Origin: Lachnospiraceae bacterium
GTDB lineage: Bacteria > Bacillota > Clostridia > Lachnospirales > Lachnospiraceae
DNA length: 39,591 nucleotides
Direction of reading: 5' to 3'
NCBI GenBank assembly: GCA_017994075.1
Contig: JAGOLM010000006.1
Span: 1-39,591 of the forward strand
Below are positions 15,551 to 25,232 of this stretch, in pieces; positions within the stretch are counted from its first letter, which is position 1; every line of letters starts with the position of its first letter. The notes beneath the pieces are model-generated. The model ran no database searches and was not told where the DNA came from. It worked only from the letters and a program-made list of their open reading frames with translations. Position numbers and translations under genes: made by a program.

Positions 15551-15588
15551 AGGGCGGGGAACGTTATTTCAATTTCCCGCCCTTTTTC
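15551..15588 (+). terminator. Intrinsic terminator of the structured RNA
   Basis: AGGGCGGGGAA (15551-15561) pairs with TTTCCCGCCCT (15573-15583) with one wobble, followed by TTTTT. It is a strong GC-rich stem that separates the RNA from secA. Confidence 0.95.
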
Positions 15589-15807
15589 TGTGCTTATCAT
15601 TATTAGGATCCTATAAATTGATATCGGAGCGCTGCTATTGGACCTATATATTCGGACTTATATATTTGGTCTAGTGGTTGAGAATATTGTCAAATAGTGT
15701 TAAAATTTGGCTTACGTGTAATTTTTTAATATATAAATTAGACTGATATAAGTAGGAAAATTAATGGACTTGGCAGTGAATATATAATTGGTTTGAAGGA
15801 GACAGAG

Positions 15808-18381
15808 ATGGGATTTGGTGCAAAATTATTCGGCACTCATAGCGAGCGTGAGATTAAACGAATCATGCCTTTAGCAAAAAAAATAGAGAGCTACCGCGAT
15901 GATATGCAGAAGCTTTCGGATGAAGAGCTAAGAGGCAAGACAACAGAATTTAAAAAGAGATTAAGCGAAGGCGAGACACTTGACGACCTTTTACCGGAGG
16001 CTTATGCAGTAGTAAGAGAAGCCGGAAAAAGAGTTTTGGGTATGGAGCATTTTGAGGTACAGCTGATAGGCGGTATCATTCTCCATCAGGGACGTATCGC
16101 CGAGATGAAGACAGGAGAAGGAAAGACACTTGTATCTACACTTCCAGCATATCTCAACGCACTTGAAGGCAAGGGAGTCCATATCGTAACAGTTAATGAC
16201 TACTTGGCCAAGCGTGATGCAGAGTGGATGGGCAAGATTCATGAATTCCTGGGACTCACAGTAGGTGTAGTGCTAAATGACATGGATAAAGCCGAACGTC
16301 AGGAAGCATACAATTGTGATATTACTTATATTACCAATAACGAGCTTGGATTTGATTATCTAAGAGACAACATGGTTGTATATGAAAAAGATATGGTTCA
16401 GAGAGGATTGAACTTCTGCATAATCGATGAGGTGGATTCCGTACTTATCGATGAAGCGCGTACACCTCTTATTATTTCAGGACAGAGTGATAAATCAACC
16501 AAGTTATATGATATGTGTGATGTCTTGGCTAATCAGATGAAGCGTGGCGATGATCTTCCGGAATATTCTAAGATCGATGCCATAATGGGAATAGAACAGC
16601 AAGAAAACGGCGATTTTATCGTTAATGAAAAGGATAAGGTAGTTTCCCTTACTCTTGATGGTGTTAAAAAGGTAGAGAATTTCTTCCATATTGATAACCT
16701 GGCAGATCCTGAAAATCTCGAGATCCAGCATAATGTTATTTTGGCACTTCGTGCTAATAATCTGATGCATAGAGATCAGGACTATGTAGTAAAAGATGGT
16801 GAAATCCTCATAGTTGATAGTTTTACCGGACGTATAATGCCGGGAAGACGTTATTCTGATGGACTTCATCAGGCAATTGAAGCCAAAGAACATGTTGAGG
16901 TCAAGCGTGAGAGCATGACACTGGCAAGCATTACATTCCAGAGCTTCTTTAATAAATATGACAAGAAGGGTGGTATGACAGGTACTGCACTTACTGAGGA
17001 ACAGGAGTTTAGAGATATCTACGGAATGGATGTAGTAGAGACTCCGACTAACAGGCCTGTTTTAAGACAAGATCTGGACGACGCAGTTTATAAGACCAGA
17101 AAGGAAAAATATAAGGCAGTAGTAGAGGCTGTAAAAGAAGCGCATGCCAATGGACAGCCTGTTCTGGTAGGCACGATCACGATTGAAGTATCAGAGCTTC
17201 TCAGTAAGATGCTATCAAGAGAAGGAATACAGCACAACGTACTTAATGCCAAATATCATGAAAAAGAAGCAGCGATCGTAGAAGAGGCCGGTGTTCACGG
17301 TGCAGTTACAATAGCAACAAATATGGCAGGTCGTGGTACTGATATCAAGCTTGATGAAAATGCAAAAGCTGCCGGCGGTCTGAAGATCATAGGAACTGAG
17401 AGGCATGAGTCTAGACGTATCGATAATCAGCTCCGTGGACGTTCAGGACGACAGGGAGATGTAGGAGAATCCCAGTTCTATATATCACTTGAGGATGATC
17501 TGATGAGATTGTTCGGATCTGAGAAACTGATAGGAATATTCAATTCTCTAGGAGTACCTGAAGGAGAGCAGATTCAGCATAAGATGCTTTCTTCAGCGAT
17601 TCAGAAAGCCCAGGAAAAGATAGAGAGCAACAACTTTGCTATCAGAAAGAATCTGTTGGAATACGATCAGGTAATGAATGAGCAGAGAGAGCTTATTTAT
17701 GGACAGAGAAAGAGAGTTCTTGACGGCGAGAACATGAAAGATCAGATCATCGAGATGGTCAAGGACAGAATCGATTATTTTGTAGATCAGATTGCATCAA
17801 ATGAAATGGACAAGGATGAATGGAACCTGGTAGAACTAAACAGAATATTACTTCCAGTAATTCCTCTTTCGCCCATCACAACAGAGAGCGTAGCTGATAT
17901 CAAGAAGGCAACAGACCTTAAGGAAAGACTGTATGAGAAGGCAGTTTTATTATATGATGCCAAGGAAAAAGAATTCCCGAATCCTGAAGATTTCCGAGAG
18001 GTTGAGCGAGTAATCCTGCTCAGAGTGATCGACAGAAAATGGATGGATGAGATCAATGATATGGATCAGCTCCGTCAGGGAATCGGTCTCCAGGCTTATG
18101 GTCAGAGAAACCCTGTTGATGAGTATAAGATGATAAGTTACGATATGATGGATGCAATGAATGATTCCGTCAAAAATGATACCATTCAGATGCTCTATCG
18201 TATTAGAATTGAGAAGAAGGTAGAGAGAGAAGAGGTAGCCAAGGTTACCGGAACCAACAAGGATGATTCAGCAAAGCGTGGCCCTGTCAGAAGAAGTGCC
18301 AAGAAGATATATCCTAATGATCCTTGCCCTTGTGGAAGTGGTAAAAAGTATAAGAACTGCCATGGCAGAACAGCACAGTAG
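15808..18381 (+). CDS. secA: Preprotein translocase ATPase SecA
   Basis: SecA drives proteins through SecYEG. The 857-residue protein has Walker [10 protein letters not shown] (about 100-108), the Walker B region [18 protein letters not shown] (about 205-222), helicase-type [11 protein letters not shown] and [10 protein letters not shown], and a C-terminal SEC-C zinc motif [18 protein letters not shown] (about 836-853). The start is ATG 15808 ([12 protein letters not shown]) with AAGGAG 7 bases upstream; a TTG at 15793 lies within that site and is rejected. A possible promoter (TTGGCT-17-TATATA, 15707-15735) precedes it. It is monocistronic; prfB, a frequent neighbour, is absent here. Confidence 0.98.
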   Translation: MGFGAKLFGTHSEREIKRIMPLAKKIESYRDDMQKLSDEELRGKTTEFKKRLSEGETLDDLLPEAYAVVREAGKRVLGMEHFEVQLIGGIILHQGRIAEMKTGEGKTLVSTLPAYLNALEGKGVHIVTVNDYLAKRDAEWMGKIHEFLGLTVGVVLNDMDKAERQEAYNCDITYITNNELGFDYLRDNMVVYEKDMVQRGLNFCIIDEVDSVLIDEARTPLIISGQSDKSTKLYDMCDVLANQMKRGDDLPEYSKIDAIMGIEQQENGDFIVNEKDKVVSLTLDGVKKVENFFHIDNLADPENLEIQHNVILALRANNLMHRDQDYVVKDGEILIVDSFTGRIMPGRRYSDGLHQAIEAKEHVEVKRESMTLASITFQSFFNKYDKKGGMTGTALTEEQEFRDIYGMDVVETPTNRPVLRQDLDDAVYKTRKEKYKAVVEAVKEAHANGQPVLVGTITIEVSELLSKMLSREGIQHNVLNAKYHEKEAAIVEEAGVHGAVTIATNMAGRGTDIKLDENAKAAGGLKIIGTERHESRRIDNQLRGRSGRQGDVGESQFYISLEDDLMRLFGSEKLIGIFNSLGVPEGEQIQHKMLSSAIQKAQEKIESNNFAIRKNLLEYDQVMNEQRELIYGQRKRVLDGENMKDQIIEMVKDRIDYFVDQIASNEMDKDEWNLVELNRILLPVIPLSPITTESVADIKKATDLKERLYEKAVLLYDAKEKEFPNPEDFREVERVILLRVIDRKWMDEINDMDQLRQGIGLQAYGQRNPVDEYKMISYDMMDAMNDSVKNDTIQMLYRIRIEKKVEREEVAKVTGTNKDDSAKRGPVRRSAKKIYPNDPCPCGSGKKYKNCHGRTAQ

Positions 18382-18455
18382 TCCGTATATAAAATCACGA
18401 AAACTGTTAATTTATTCTGTGAATGATTTATAAAGATTTATATAAATTTGATAGA

Positions 18456-18490
18456 AGGAACCTGAGTCATTGTGACTTGGGTTCTTTTTT
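18456..18490 (+). terminator. Intrinsic terminator after secA
   Basis: GAACCTGAGTCA (18458-18469) pairs with TGACTTGGGTTC (18473-18484) with two wobbles and a 3-base loop, followed by TTTTTT. Confidence 0.9.
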
Positions 18491-18526
18491 ATATATGAGT
18501 GCTCTGGGTAAGTTTAACATAAAAAA

Positions 18527-18540
18527 CAAACGAATGTTTG
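18527..18540 (+). promoter_or_regulatory. Candidate LexA/DinR (SOS) box before uvrB
   Basis: CAAACGAATGTTTG is a perfect 5-base inverted repeat with a 4-base centre and matches 12 of 14 positions of the Gram-positive SOS consensus CGAACRNRYGTTYC. It overlaps the -35 of the promoter at 18538-18566, so a bound repressor would block polymerase. uvrBA is SOS-controlled in Bacillus and others. Confidence 0.75.
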
Positions 18541-18566
18541 AACATCTATACTATCTGTGATATAAT
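18538..18566 (+). promoter_or_regulatory. Promoter of the uvrBA operon
   Basis: TTGAAC (18538-18543), 17 bases, then TATAAT (18561-18566) with TGn extension (TGATATAAT). It gives a leader of about 155 bases that is strikingly A-rich and repetitive (roughly 18567-18680), ending in a small CCGAC/GTCGG hairpin before the uvrB ribosome site. Confidence 0.8.
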
Positions 18567-18730
18567 GAAAATAAAAATTGTTCTTTTAAATATAAACACA
18601 AAAAAGCAAAAGCAAATGCAAATATAAACGTAAGCGTATATATAAATACAAATACATAATTAAAGTTTGAAACATAAACACCGACGAAAATAGTCGGAAG
18701 TTATCCCGGATTTAACGAAAGAAGAAGGAT

Positions 18731-20722
18731 ATGGATTTCAAATTACATTCAGAATATGAGCCTACAGGAGATCAGCCTAGAGCAATAGAAGAACTGGTAC
18801 AGGGATTTGAAGATGGCAATCAGTTTGAGACGCTGTTAGGGGTAACAGGATCCGGCAAGACATTTACTATGGCAAATGTTATAGCTGCTCTTAATAAACC
18901 CACACTTATAATTTCTCATAACAAGACTCTGGCAGGTCAGCTATATGGCGAGATGAAGGAATTTTTCCCGGAAAACGCAGTAGAATATTTTGTATCATAC
19001 TATGACTATTATCAGCCGGAAGCGTACGTCCCATCAACAGATACTTATATTGCCAAGGATTCATCAATCAATGACGAGATCGATAAGCTTAGACTATCAG
19101 CTACAGCCTCACTTTCAGAGAGAAAAGATGTAATAATTGTTTCATCGGTATCATGCATATATGGAATCGGATCACCGGATGATTACGAGAATATGATGGT
19201 GTCACTTCGTCCGGGGGACGAAAAAGACAGAGATGAAGTTATTAAAGATCTTATAAATATGCAGTATCTCCGAAATGATATGGACTTTAAAAGAGGAACA
19301 TTTAGAGTGCGAGGGGATATATTGGATATTTTCCCTGCAACAACCACGGAATATACTTATAGGGTAGAATTCTTTGGAGATGAGATCGACAGGATAATGG
19401 AGATGGACCCAGTTACCGGCAATCCGAAATCGGAAGTCCAGCACGCAGCCATATTCCCGGCTTCTCATTATGTAGTTCCTCAGGATAGGATCAATGCCGC
19501 CTGCAAGACCATTGAGGAAGAGATGGAAGAGCAAGTTCGTTTTTTCAAAGGAGAGGGCAAATTGATCGAGGCCCAGAGAATAGAAGAACGAACCAATTTT
19601 GATATAGAGATGCTGAGAGAAACCGGATTCTGCAGCGGAATAGAGAATTATACCAGACATATGACCAATCAAAAACCGGGAGATGCACCTATGTGCCTGA
19701 TAGATTATTTTGGTGATGATTTTCTGATAATAGTAGACGAGAGCCATATTTCATTACCTCAGATCAGAGGAATGTACGCAGGCAACCTTTCCAGAAAAAA
19801 AACATTGGTGGATTTTGGATTTAGACTGCCATCGGCAATGGATAACAGACCCCTTAATTTTGGAGAATTTGAAGATAAAATAGATCGGATGCTATTCGTA
19901 TCGGCAACGCCTGGAGATTACGAGAAGGATCATGAAATGCTACGAGCAGAGCAGGTCATAAGACCTACCGGACTGTTAGATCCCGAAATAGAAGTTCGCC
20001 CTACGGCTAATCAGATAGATGATCTCATTACAGAGATCAATAAAGAAACAGAAAAAAAGCATAAGATTCTCATAACTACCCTAACCAAAAGAATGGCGGA
20101 GGATCTGACAGAATATATGAAGGAGATCGGAATAAGGGTAAAATATCTTCATTCCGATATAGACACTCTTGAACGAGCAGAGATAATCAGAGATCTCAGA
20201 TTAGATGTATTCGATGTGTTAGTAGGAATCAACCTGCTCAGAGAGGGACTCGATATTCCCGAGATCACATTGGTTGCTATTTTGGACGCTGATAAGGAAG
20301 GCTTCTTAAGATCTGAGAGATCACTTATACAGACAATAGGCCGAGCCGCCAGAAACAGCGAAGGCCACGTAATAATGTATGCAGATAAGATCACAGAATC
20401 CATGCGTATAGCTATCGATGAGACGAACAGGCGTCGTGCTATCCAGCAGGAATACAATGAAGCCCATGGTATTACACCTACTACGATTCAAAAGGCAGTC
20501 AGGGATGTAATGTCTATTTCCAATCAGATCGCAAAAGAAGAATCTGCGGCTATTAGAAGTGCAGAGGATATGGATAAGGGAGAACTAATTAAACTTATTG
20601 ATAAATACAAGAATAAGATGCAGGAGGCTGCAGCGGATCTAAACTTTGAAATCGCCGCAGAATATCGAGACAGACTAATTGAGATTAAAAACATGCTTAG
20701 AGATCTGGATGTAAAAAAATAA
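18731..20722 (+). CDS. uvrB: Excinuclease ABC subunit B
   Basis: UvrB verifies DNA damage handed over by UvrA and recruits UvrC. The 663-residue protein has Walker [10 protein letters not shown] (37-45), the beta-hairpin region [18 protein letters not shown] (about 95-112), [14 protein letters not shown] (about 336-349), SATPGDYE, helicase motifs [13 protein letters not shown] and QTIGRAARN, and a C-terminal UVR domain (about 625-660, [17 protein letters not shown]). Length and order match the family. AGAAGGA precedes ATG. It is the first gene of an SOS-type operon with uvrA 31 bases downstream. Confidence 0.98.
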   Translation: MDFKLHSEYEPTGDQPRAIEELVQGFEDGNQFETLLGVTGSGKTFTMANVIAALNKPTLIISHNKTLAGQLYGEMKEFFPENAVEYFVSYYDYYQPEAYVPSTDTYIAKDSSINDEIDKLRLSATASLSERKDVIIVSSVSCIYGIGSPDDYENMMVSLRPGDEKDRDEVIKDLINMQYLRNDMDFKRGTFRVRGDILDIFPATTTEYTYRVEFFGDEIDRIMEMDPVTGNPKSEVQHAAIFPASHYVVPQDRINAACKTIEEEMEEQVRFFKGEGKLIEAQRIEERTNFDIEMLRETGFCSGIENYTRHMTNQKPGDAPMCLIDYFGDDFLIIVDESHISLPQIRGMYAGNLSRKKTLVDFGFRLPSAMDNRPLNFGEFEDKIDRMLFVSATPGDYEKDHEMLRAEQVIRPTGLLDPEIEVRPTANQIDDLITEINKETEKKHKILITTLTKRMAEDLTEYMKEIGIRVKYLHSDIDTLERAEIIRDLRLDVFDVLVGINLLREGLDIPEITLVAILDADKEGFLRSERSLIQTIGRAARNSEGHVIMYADKITESMRIAIDETNRRRAIQQEYNEAHGITPTTIQKAVRDVMSISNQIAKEESAAIRSAEDMDKGELIKLIDKYKNKMQEAAADLNFEIAAEYRDRLIEIKNMLRDLDVKK

Positions 20723-20753
20723 AAATATTGCAGTAGAAAGCAAATATAAAAAT

Positions 20754-23597
20754 ATGTCTGAAAATAAATTCAAAAAAATAATAATTAAAGGTGCCAATGA
20801 ACATAACCTCAAGAATATAGATGTGGAGATACCGAGAGATAGTTTTACGGTGCTGACAGGATTATCAGGATCGGGCAAATCATCACTGGCATTTGACACG
20901 ATTTTTGCCGAAGGCCAGAGACGATATATGGAATCGCTGTCTTCATATGCGAGACAGTTCCTAGGACAGATGGAAAAGCCTAATGTAGAAAAAATAGAAG
21001 GATTACCTCCTGCAATTTCTATAGACCAGAAATCCACCAATAGAAATCCTAGATCAACAGTTGGAACAGTGACAGAAATATACGATTATTTCAGATTGCT
21101 CTATGCCCGTATTGGAGTGCCTCATTGCCCTAATTGTGGTAAACCGATTCAGAGACAGACAGTAGATCAGATGGTGGATGCCATTATGAAGCTCGAAGAG
21201 GAGACCAGGATCCAACTATTGGCTCCGGTTGTCCGTGGCAGAAAAGGAACACATGAAAAGCTATTGGACAAGGCCAAAAGAAGCGGATATGTAAGAGTGG
21301 TAGTGGATGGCAATCAGTATGATCTGTCAGACGATATTAACCTTGATAAGAATCGTAAGCATAATATTGAAATCATAGTAGACAGAATCAAGGTCAAGCC
21401 TGATATTGAAAAGAGACTGACAGACTCAATAGAGAACGTACTTAAACTATCAGGAGGACTACTGACTGTTGATATATTTGGCGGCAAGCAGATGAATTTC
21501 TCTGATAGCTTCTCGTGCCCGGATTGCGGAATCAGTATAGAGGAAATCGAGCCTAGAAGTTTTTCATTTAATAATCCCTTTGGAGCATGCCCTGAGTGTG
21601 CAGGATTAGGATATAAAATGGAATTTTCAGAGGATCTGATGATTCCGGACAAGAGCCTTTCATTTAATGAAGGATGTGTCCAGGTGATGGGATGGCAGTC
21701 ATCGTCAGATAAGAAAAGCTTTACACACGCGGTGCTAATGGCACTTTCCGAAGCATATGGATTTAGCCTTGATACACCATATAAAGAGCTTCCAGATAAG
21801 ATAAGAGATATGTTCCTATACGGAGCAGACCGGGAGGTGGCTGTACACTATAAGGGACAGCGCAGTGAAGGAACCTATATGCTTAAGTTCGATGGACTGA
21901 TCCATGACGAAGAAAGGCGATATAGAGAGACCAACTCCGATACAAGTAAGGCACAATATGAAGAATATATGAATACCACATCTTGCACAGCCTGTCATGG
22001 ACAGAGGCTGAAGGCTACTTCACTTGCAGTAACGGTAGGTAAAAAAAACATATACGAAGTTACTGAACTTCCGGTTAGAAAGCTGCAGAAATATATGGAA
22101 GACCTGACACTTACCAAGCAGCAGATACTTATCGGAGATCAGATCATCAAGGAAATAAAAGGTAGAATAAGATTCCTAGTGGATGTGGGGCTAGACTATC
22201 TGTCTCTGTCAAGAGCAACGGGAACGCTGTCTGGAGGCGAGACCCAGAGAATAAGACTGGCAACTCAGATCGGATCAGGACTGGTAGGCGTAGCATATAT
22301 ATTGGATGAACCATCTATCGGACTCCATCAGAGGGATAATGATAAGCTTCTGGCATCACTTATGGGACTAAGAGACCTTGGTAATACTCTGATAGTTGTA
22401 GAACATGATGAGGATACAATGCGTGCTGCCGACTATATCGTGGATATAGGACCCGGAGCAGGAGAGCATGGCGGTAAAGTGGTGGCCACCGGAACGGCCG
22501 AAGAGATCATGGCAAATCCGGATTCTATTACAGGTCAGTACCTAAGCGGTAAAAGATTTGTTCCTGTGCCGGAGGAACGAAGGAAGCCTACGGGATTTCT
22601 AAGTATAAACGGAGCATCAGAAAACAATCTGAAAAATATAGATGTAGATATACCTCTCGGGATCATGACTGTTGTGACGGGAGTATCCGGATCAGGAAAG
22701 AGCTCACTGATCAATGAGATATTATATAAGACCTTGGCCAAGAAGCTAAACCGAGCTCATACTATACCCGGGAAATGTAAGGGGATAGAAGGAATAGAAC
22801 ATTTGGACAAGATCATAGATATCGACCAGTCGCCTATCGGACGTACTCCGCGTTCCAATCCTGCTACATACACAGGAGTATTTGATATCATAAGGGATCT
22901 GTTCGCAGGAACGCCTGATGCCAAGGCTAGAGGATACCAAAAAGGAAGATTTTCCTTTAACGTTAAGGGAGGAAGATGCGAGGCATGCTCCGGAGATGGA
23001 ATCGTAAAAATAGAGATGCACTTCCTGCCGGATGTGTATGTTCCTTGTGATGTATGTCATGGCAAGAGATATAACAGAGAGACACTTGAGGTCAAGTACA
23101 AGGGCAAATCTATATATGATGTTTTGGATATGACAGTAGAAGAAGCTCTTACGTTCTTTAAGAATGTCCCAACTATTGAGAGAAAGATCAGAACACTGCA
23201 TGAAGTAGGACTAGGGTATATCAAGCTGGGTCAGCCATCCACAGAACTATCCGGCGGCGAAGCTCAGAGGATCAAGCTTGCAACAGAACTCTCGAAGAGA
23301 GGAACCGGCAAGACGATATATGTGCTAGATGAACCTACAACAGGATTGCATTTTGAGGATGTCAACAAGCTTGTAGAGATCCTTAGAAAATTGTCAGATA
23401 CAGGCAATACGGTTGTTGTTATAGAGCATAATCTGGATGTTATCAAAACAGGAGATTATATAATTGATCTAGGACCAGAAGGCGGAGATGGCGGTGGAAC
23501 GATCGTAGCAACAGGAACACCAGAAAAAATCGCCAAGAACAAGAAGAGTTATACAGGTTTGTACTTGAAAAAATATTTAAATTTGCCACGTAAATGA
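20754..23597 (+). CDS. uvrA: Excinuclease ABC subunit A
   Basis: UvrA is the damage-sensing ABC ATPase of nucleotide excision repair. The 947-residue protein has two ABC modules: first [10 protein letters not shown] (about 33-42) with [12 protein letters not shown] and [11 protein letters not shown]; second [13 protein letters not shown] (about 643) with [12 protein letters not shown] and [11 protein letters not shown]. Zinc-binding cysteines occur in CPNCGKP, in CPDCG...CPEC and in CEACSGDG...[10 protein letters not shown]. The ribosome site is weak, so expression probably depends on uvrB translation. A strong terminator follows about 80 bases after the stop. Confidence 0.98.
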   Translation: MSENKFKKIIIKGANEHNLKNIDVEIPRDSFTVLTGLSGSGKSSLAFDTIFAEGQRRYMESLSSYARQFLGQMEKPNVEKIEGLPPAISIDQKSTNRNPRSTVGTVTEIYDYFRLLYARIGVPHCPNCGKPIQRQTVDQMVDAIMKLEEETRIQLLAPVVRGRKGTHEKLLDKAKRSGYVRVVVDGNQYDLSDDINLDKNRKHNIEIIVDRIKVKPDIEKRLTDSIENVLKLSGGLLTVDIFGGKQMNFSDSFSCPDCGISIEEIEPRSFSFNNPFGACPECAGLGYKMEFSEDLMIPDKSLSFNEGCVQVMGWQSSSDKKSFTHAVLMALSEAYGFSLDTPYKELPDKIRDMFLYGADREVAVHYKGQRSEGTYMLKFDGLIHDEERRYRETNSDTSKAQYEEYMNTTSCTACHGQRLKATSLAVTVGKKNIYEVTELPVRKLQKYMEDLTLTKQQILIGDQIIKEIKGRIRFLVDVGLDYLSLSRATGTLSGGETQRIRLATQIGSGLVGVAYILDEPSIGLHQRDNDKLLASLMGLRDLGNTLIVVEHDEDTMRAADYIVDIGPGAGEHGGKVVATGTAEEIMANPDSITGQYLSGKRFVPVPEERRKPTGFLSINGASENNLKNIDVDIPLGIMTVVTGVSGSGKSSLINEILYKTLAKKLNRAHTIPGKCKGIEGIEHLDKIIDIDQSPIGRTPRSNPATYTGVFDIIRDLFAGTPDAKARGYQKGRFSFNVKGGRCEACSGDGIVKIEMHFLPDVYVPCDVCHGKRYNRETLEVKYKGKSIYDVLDMTVEEALTFFKNVPTIERKIRTLHEVGLGYIKLGQPSTELSGGEAQRIKLATELSKRGTGKTIYVLDEPTTGLHFEDVNKLVEILRKLSDTGNTVVVIEHNLDVIKTGDYIIDLGPEGGDGGGTIVATGTPEKIAKNKKSYTGLYLKKYLNLPRK

Positions 23598-23679
23598 TAT
23601 TGACAGGAAAATGTGTAGTTGGTTATAAGGACAGAAATTTTTATTTTGATCTATAGAGACCGCGAAAATAACACATAAA

Positions 23680-23731
23680 AAGAGCATCTCTTACCTGTGT
23701 AAAAACACTTAAAAGATGCTCTTGTTTTTTT
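23680..23731 (+). terminator. Intrinsic terminator of uvrBA
   Basis: AAGAGCATCT (23680-23689) pairs with AGATGCTCTT (23714-23723), with an inner GTGT/ACAC pairing, followed by GTTTTTT. It ends the repair operon. Confidence 0.88.
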
Positions 23732-23739
23732 AGGGGAGT

Positions 23740-23763
23740 GGCCCGAAGATTGCTCTTCGGGCC
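23740..23763. other. Perfect 10-bp hairpin in the uvrA-mreB gap
   Basis: GGCCCGAAGA (23740-23749) and TCTTCGGGCC (23754-23763) form a perfect stem with a 4-base loop. It starts 8 bases after the uvrBA terminator and has no T run, so it is not an ordinary terminator. The remaining 23764-23929 of this 400-base gap is AT-rich and holds no gene that I can see. Confidence 0.6.
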
Positions 23764-23929
23764 ATGAGTTATGAATAATTCTTTGCCTATCGGCTGGTTC
23801 GTTATTTAATATAAATATAAATTGTGATCAATCTGTGTTTATCTCGGGAACTGAAAATAAAATAATTCTAATAATTTTATAAACTTTGGGATAAATGCAA
23901 TATTTAATAGGCTGTCCTTATAAAAAACC

Positions 23930-23957
23930 TTGAAAACAAAAAAGAAATGGATATAAT
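23930..23957 (+). promoter_or_regulatory. Probable promoter of mreB/mbl
   Basis: TTGAAA (23930-23935), 16 bases, then a perfect TATAAT (23952-23957), 42 bases before the start codon. Confidence 0.7.
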
Positions 23958-23999
23958 ATCAATGTGGTGTGTCTTTATTTAGAAGTGAAAGGAGACAAA

Positions 24000-24998
24000 A
24001 TGCCCGCAACAGATATCGGAATTGATCTGGGAACAGCCAGTATATTAGTATATGTAAGAGGAAAGGGTGTCGTGCTTAAGGAACCATCAGTGGTTGCTTT
24101 TGATCGTGACACTAACAAGATTAAGGCAATAGGAGAAGAGGCTAGGCTAATGCTTGGTAGGACTCCTGGTAATATCGTAGCAGTAAGACCCCTTCGTCAG
24201 GGCGTAATTTCTGATTATACCGTTACAGAGAAGATGATTAAGTACTTCGTTCAGAAAGCTATTGGCAGAAAGAGCTATCGTAAGCCTAGAATCAGTGTCT
24301 GTGTTCCTTCGGGAGTTACAGAGGTTGAGAGAAGAGCTGTTGAGGATGCTGCTTATTCTGCAGGAGCCAGAGAGGTTGCAATAATAGAGGAACCTATCGC
24401 TGCAGCTATTGGAGCAGGAATCGATATTTCTCGTCCTTGTGGTAATATGATCGTTGATATAGGTGGTGGTACTGCGGATATAGCTGTTATTTCACTTGGC
24501 GGATCTGTAGTAAGTACTTCTATAAAGATCGCTGGAGATGACTTCGATGAAGCTATCGTCCGTTATATGAGAAAGAAACACAATATCCTCATCGGTGAGA
24601 GAACTGCAGAGGATATCAAGATCAAGGTTGGAACATGCTATCCACTTCCTGAACCTATGACAATGGATGTTCGTGGTCGTAACCTGGTAACAGGACTTCC
24701 TAAAACTATTGAAGTGTCTTCCGAGGAAACAGAGGAAGCACTTCGTGAGACTACTCTTCAGATCGTAGAGGCAGTCCACAGTGTATTGGAAAAGACACCT
24801 CCTGAATTGGCAGCAGATGTTTCAGAGCGAGGCATTGTACTGACAGGTGGCGGCTCACTTCTCAGAGGTCTTGAAGACCTTATGGAAGAGAGGACAGGAA
24901 TCAATACGATCACTGCTGATGATCCTATGACTTGCGTAGCTATAGGAACCGGAAAATATGTTGAGTTCTTAGGCGGCGACAGAAAGAATCTTTCATAA
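24000..24998 (+). CDS. mreB: Rod-shape actin homologue MreB/Mbl
   Basis: MreB-type filaments organise the elongation machinery for the lateral wall. The 332-residue protein has phosphate-1 motif GIDLGTASILVY, the VPSGVTEVERRAV segment, phosphate-2 DIGGGTADIAVISLGG and adenosine-binding LTGGGSLLRGLEDLMEE. ATG 24000 (MPATDIGIDLG) has AAAGGAG 7 bases upstream; a longer frame from 23964 is rejected. It stands alone with its own promoter and terminator and without mreC/mreD, which points to Mbl or an MreBH-like paralogue rather than the mreBCD copy; sequence alone does not settle that. Confidence 0.95.
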   Translation: MPATDIGIDLGTASILVYVRGKGVVLKEPSVVAFDRDTNKIKAIGEEARLMLGRTPGNIVAVRPLRQGVISDYTVTEKMIKYFVQKAIGRKSYRKPRISVCVPSGVTEVERRAVEDAAYSAGAREVAIIEEPIAAAIGAGIDISRPCGNMIVDIGGGTADIAVISLGGSVVSTSIKIAGDDFDEAIVRYMRKKHNILIGERTAEDIKIKVGTCYPLPEPMTMDVRGRNLVTGLPKTIEVSSEETEEALRETTLQIVEAVHSVLEKTPPELAADVSERGIVLTGGGSLLRGLEDLMEERTGINTITADDPMTCVAIGTGKYVEFLGGDRKNLS

Positions 24999-25058
24999 TA
25001 ACAGAATCCGGCATACGATCATGCTCTGAAGATCATGATTGGCGTATTTGAATTTATT

Positions 25059-25101
25059 AGACCTGAAGTTTAGTTACTAATGCTAAGCTTCAGGTCTTTT
25101 T
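25059..25101 (+). terminator. Intrinsic terminator after mreB
   Basis: AGACCTGAAGTTTAG (25059-25073) pairs with CTAAGCTTCAGGTCT (25083-25097) with one wobble, followed by TTTTT. A second hairpin (about 25011-25047, ATACG/CGTAT outer pairs) lies between the stop and this stem. Confidence 0.93.
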
Positions 25102-25157
25102 GAGCTTGGGCAAGTGTAAAGTGATAAAACCCAACCTGCCATAAATATAAAATTAAG

Positions 25158-25190
25158 ATTTCTTAAGAATTTCAACTATATTTATTTAAG
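25158..25190 (+). promoter_or_regulatory. Three ATTT(C/A) boxes at 11-bp spacing before the Dlt-like operon
   Basis: ATTTC at 25158, ATTTC at 25169 and ATTTA at 25180 repeat every 11 bases, one helical turn, as in direct-repeat sites of PhoB/OmpR-family regulators. The array ends 10 bases before a weak -10 candidate, CATACT (25201-25206), and no good -35 is present, which fits activation. The same stretch holds inverted repeats (ATTTCTTAA/TTAAGAAAT, 25158-25166/25186-25194). The operon encodes an OmpR-type regulator, the obvious candidate binder. Confidence 0.5.
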
Positions 25191-25232
25191 AAATATTTGG
25201 CATACTAGTCCATGGTAGAGAGGTAATAGATT

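Larger units (their letters stand above)
15238..15588 (+). ncRNA. Structured noncoding RNA upstream of secA, candidate raiA-motif RNA
   Basis: A roughly 350-base stretch between a strong promoter and a strong terminator with no long ORF. The ends pair: GGATC (15238-15242) with GATCC (15533-15537), extendable to 7 pairs. Inside, ATCCTTTGAA (15335-15344) pairs over 10 positions with TTCGAAGGAT (15427-15436), enclosing ATAACC/GGTTAT (15355-15360/15418-15423), TGATA/TATCA (15361-15365/15402-15406) and AAGCC/GGCTT (15370-15374/15380-15384). A 3' hairpin pairs ATTCAG/CTGAAT (15461-15466/15485-15490) above GAAACC/GGTTTC. ATCGG/CCGAT (15328-15332/15352-15356) would cross the long helix as a pseudoknot. 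The raiA-motif proposal rests on place and style: in clostridia that RNA lies by raiA(hpf), comFC and secA. I cannot match its consensus from memory. RNase P RNA, tmRNA, SRP RNA and T-box signatures are absent. Confidence 0.75.
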
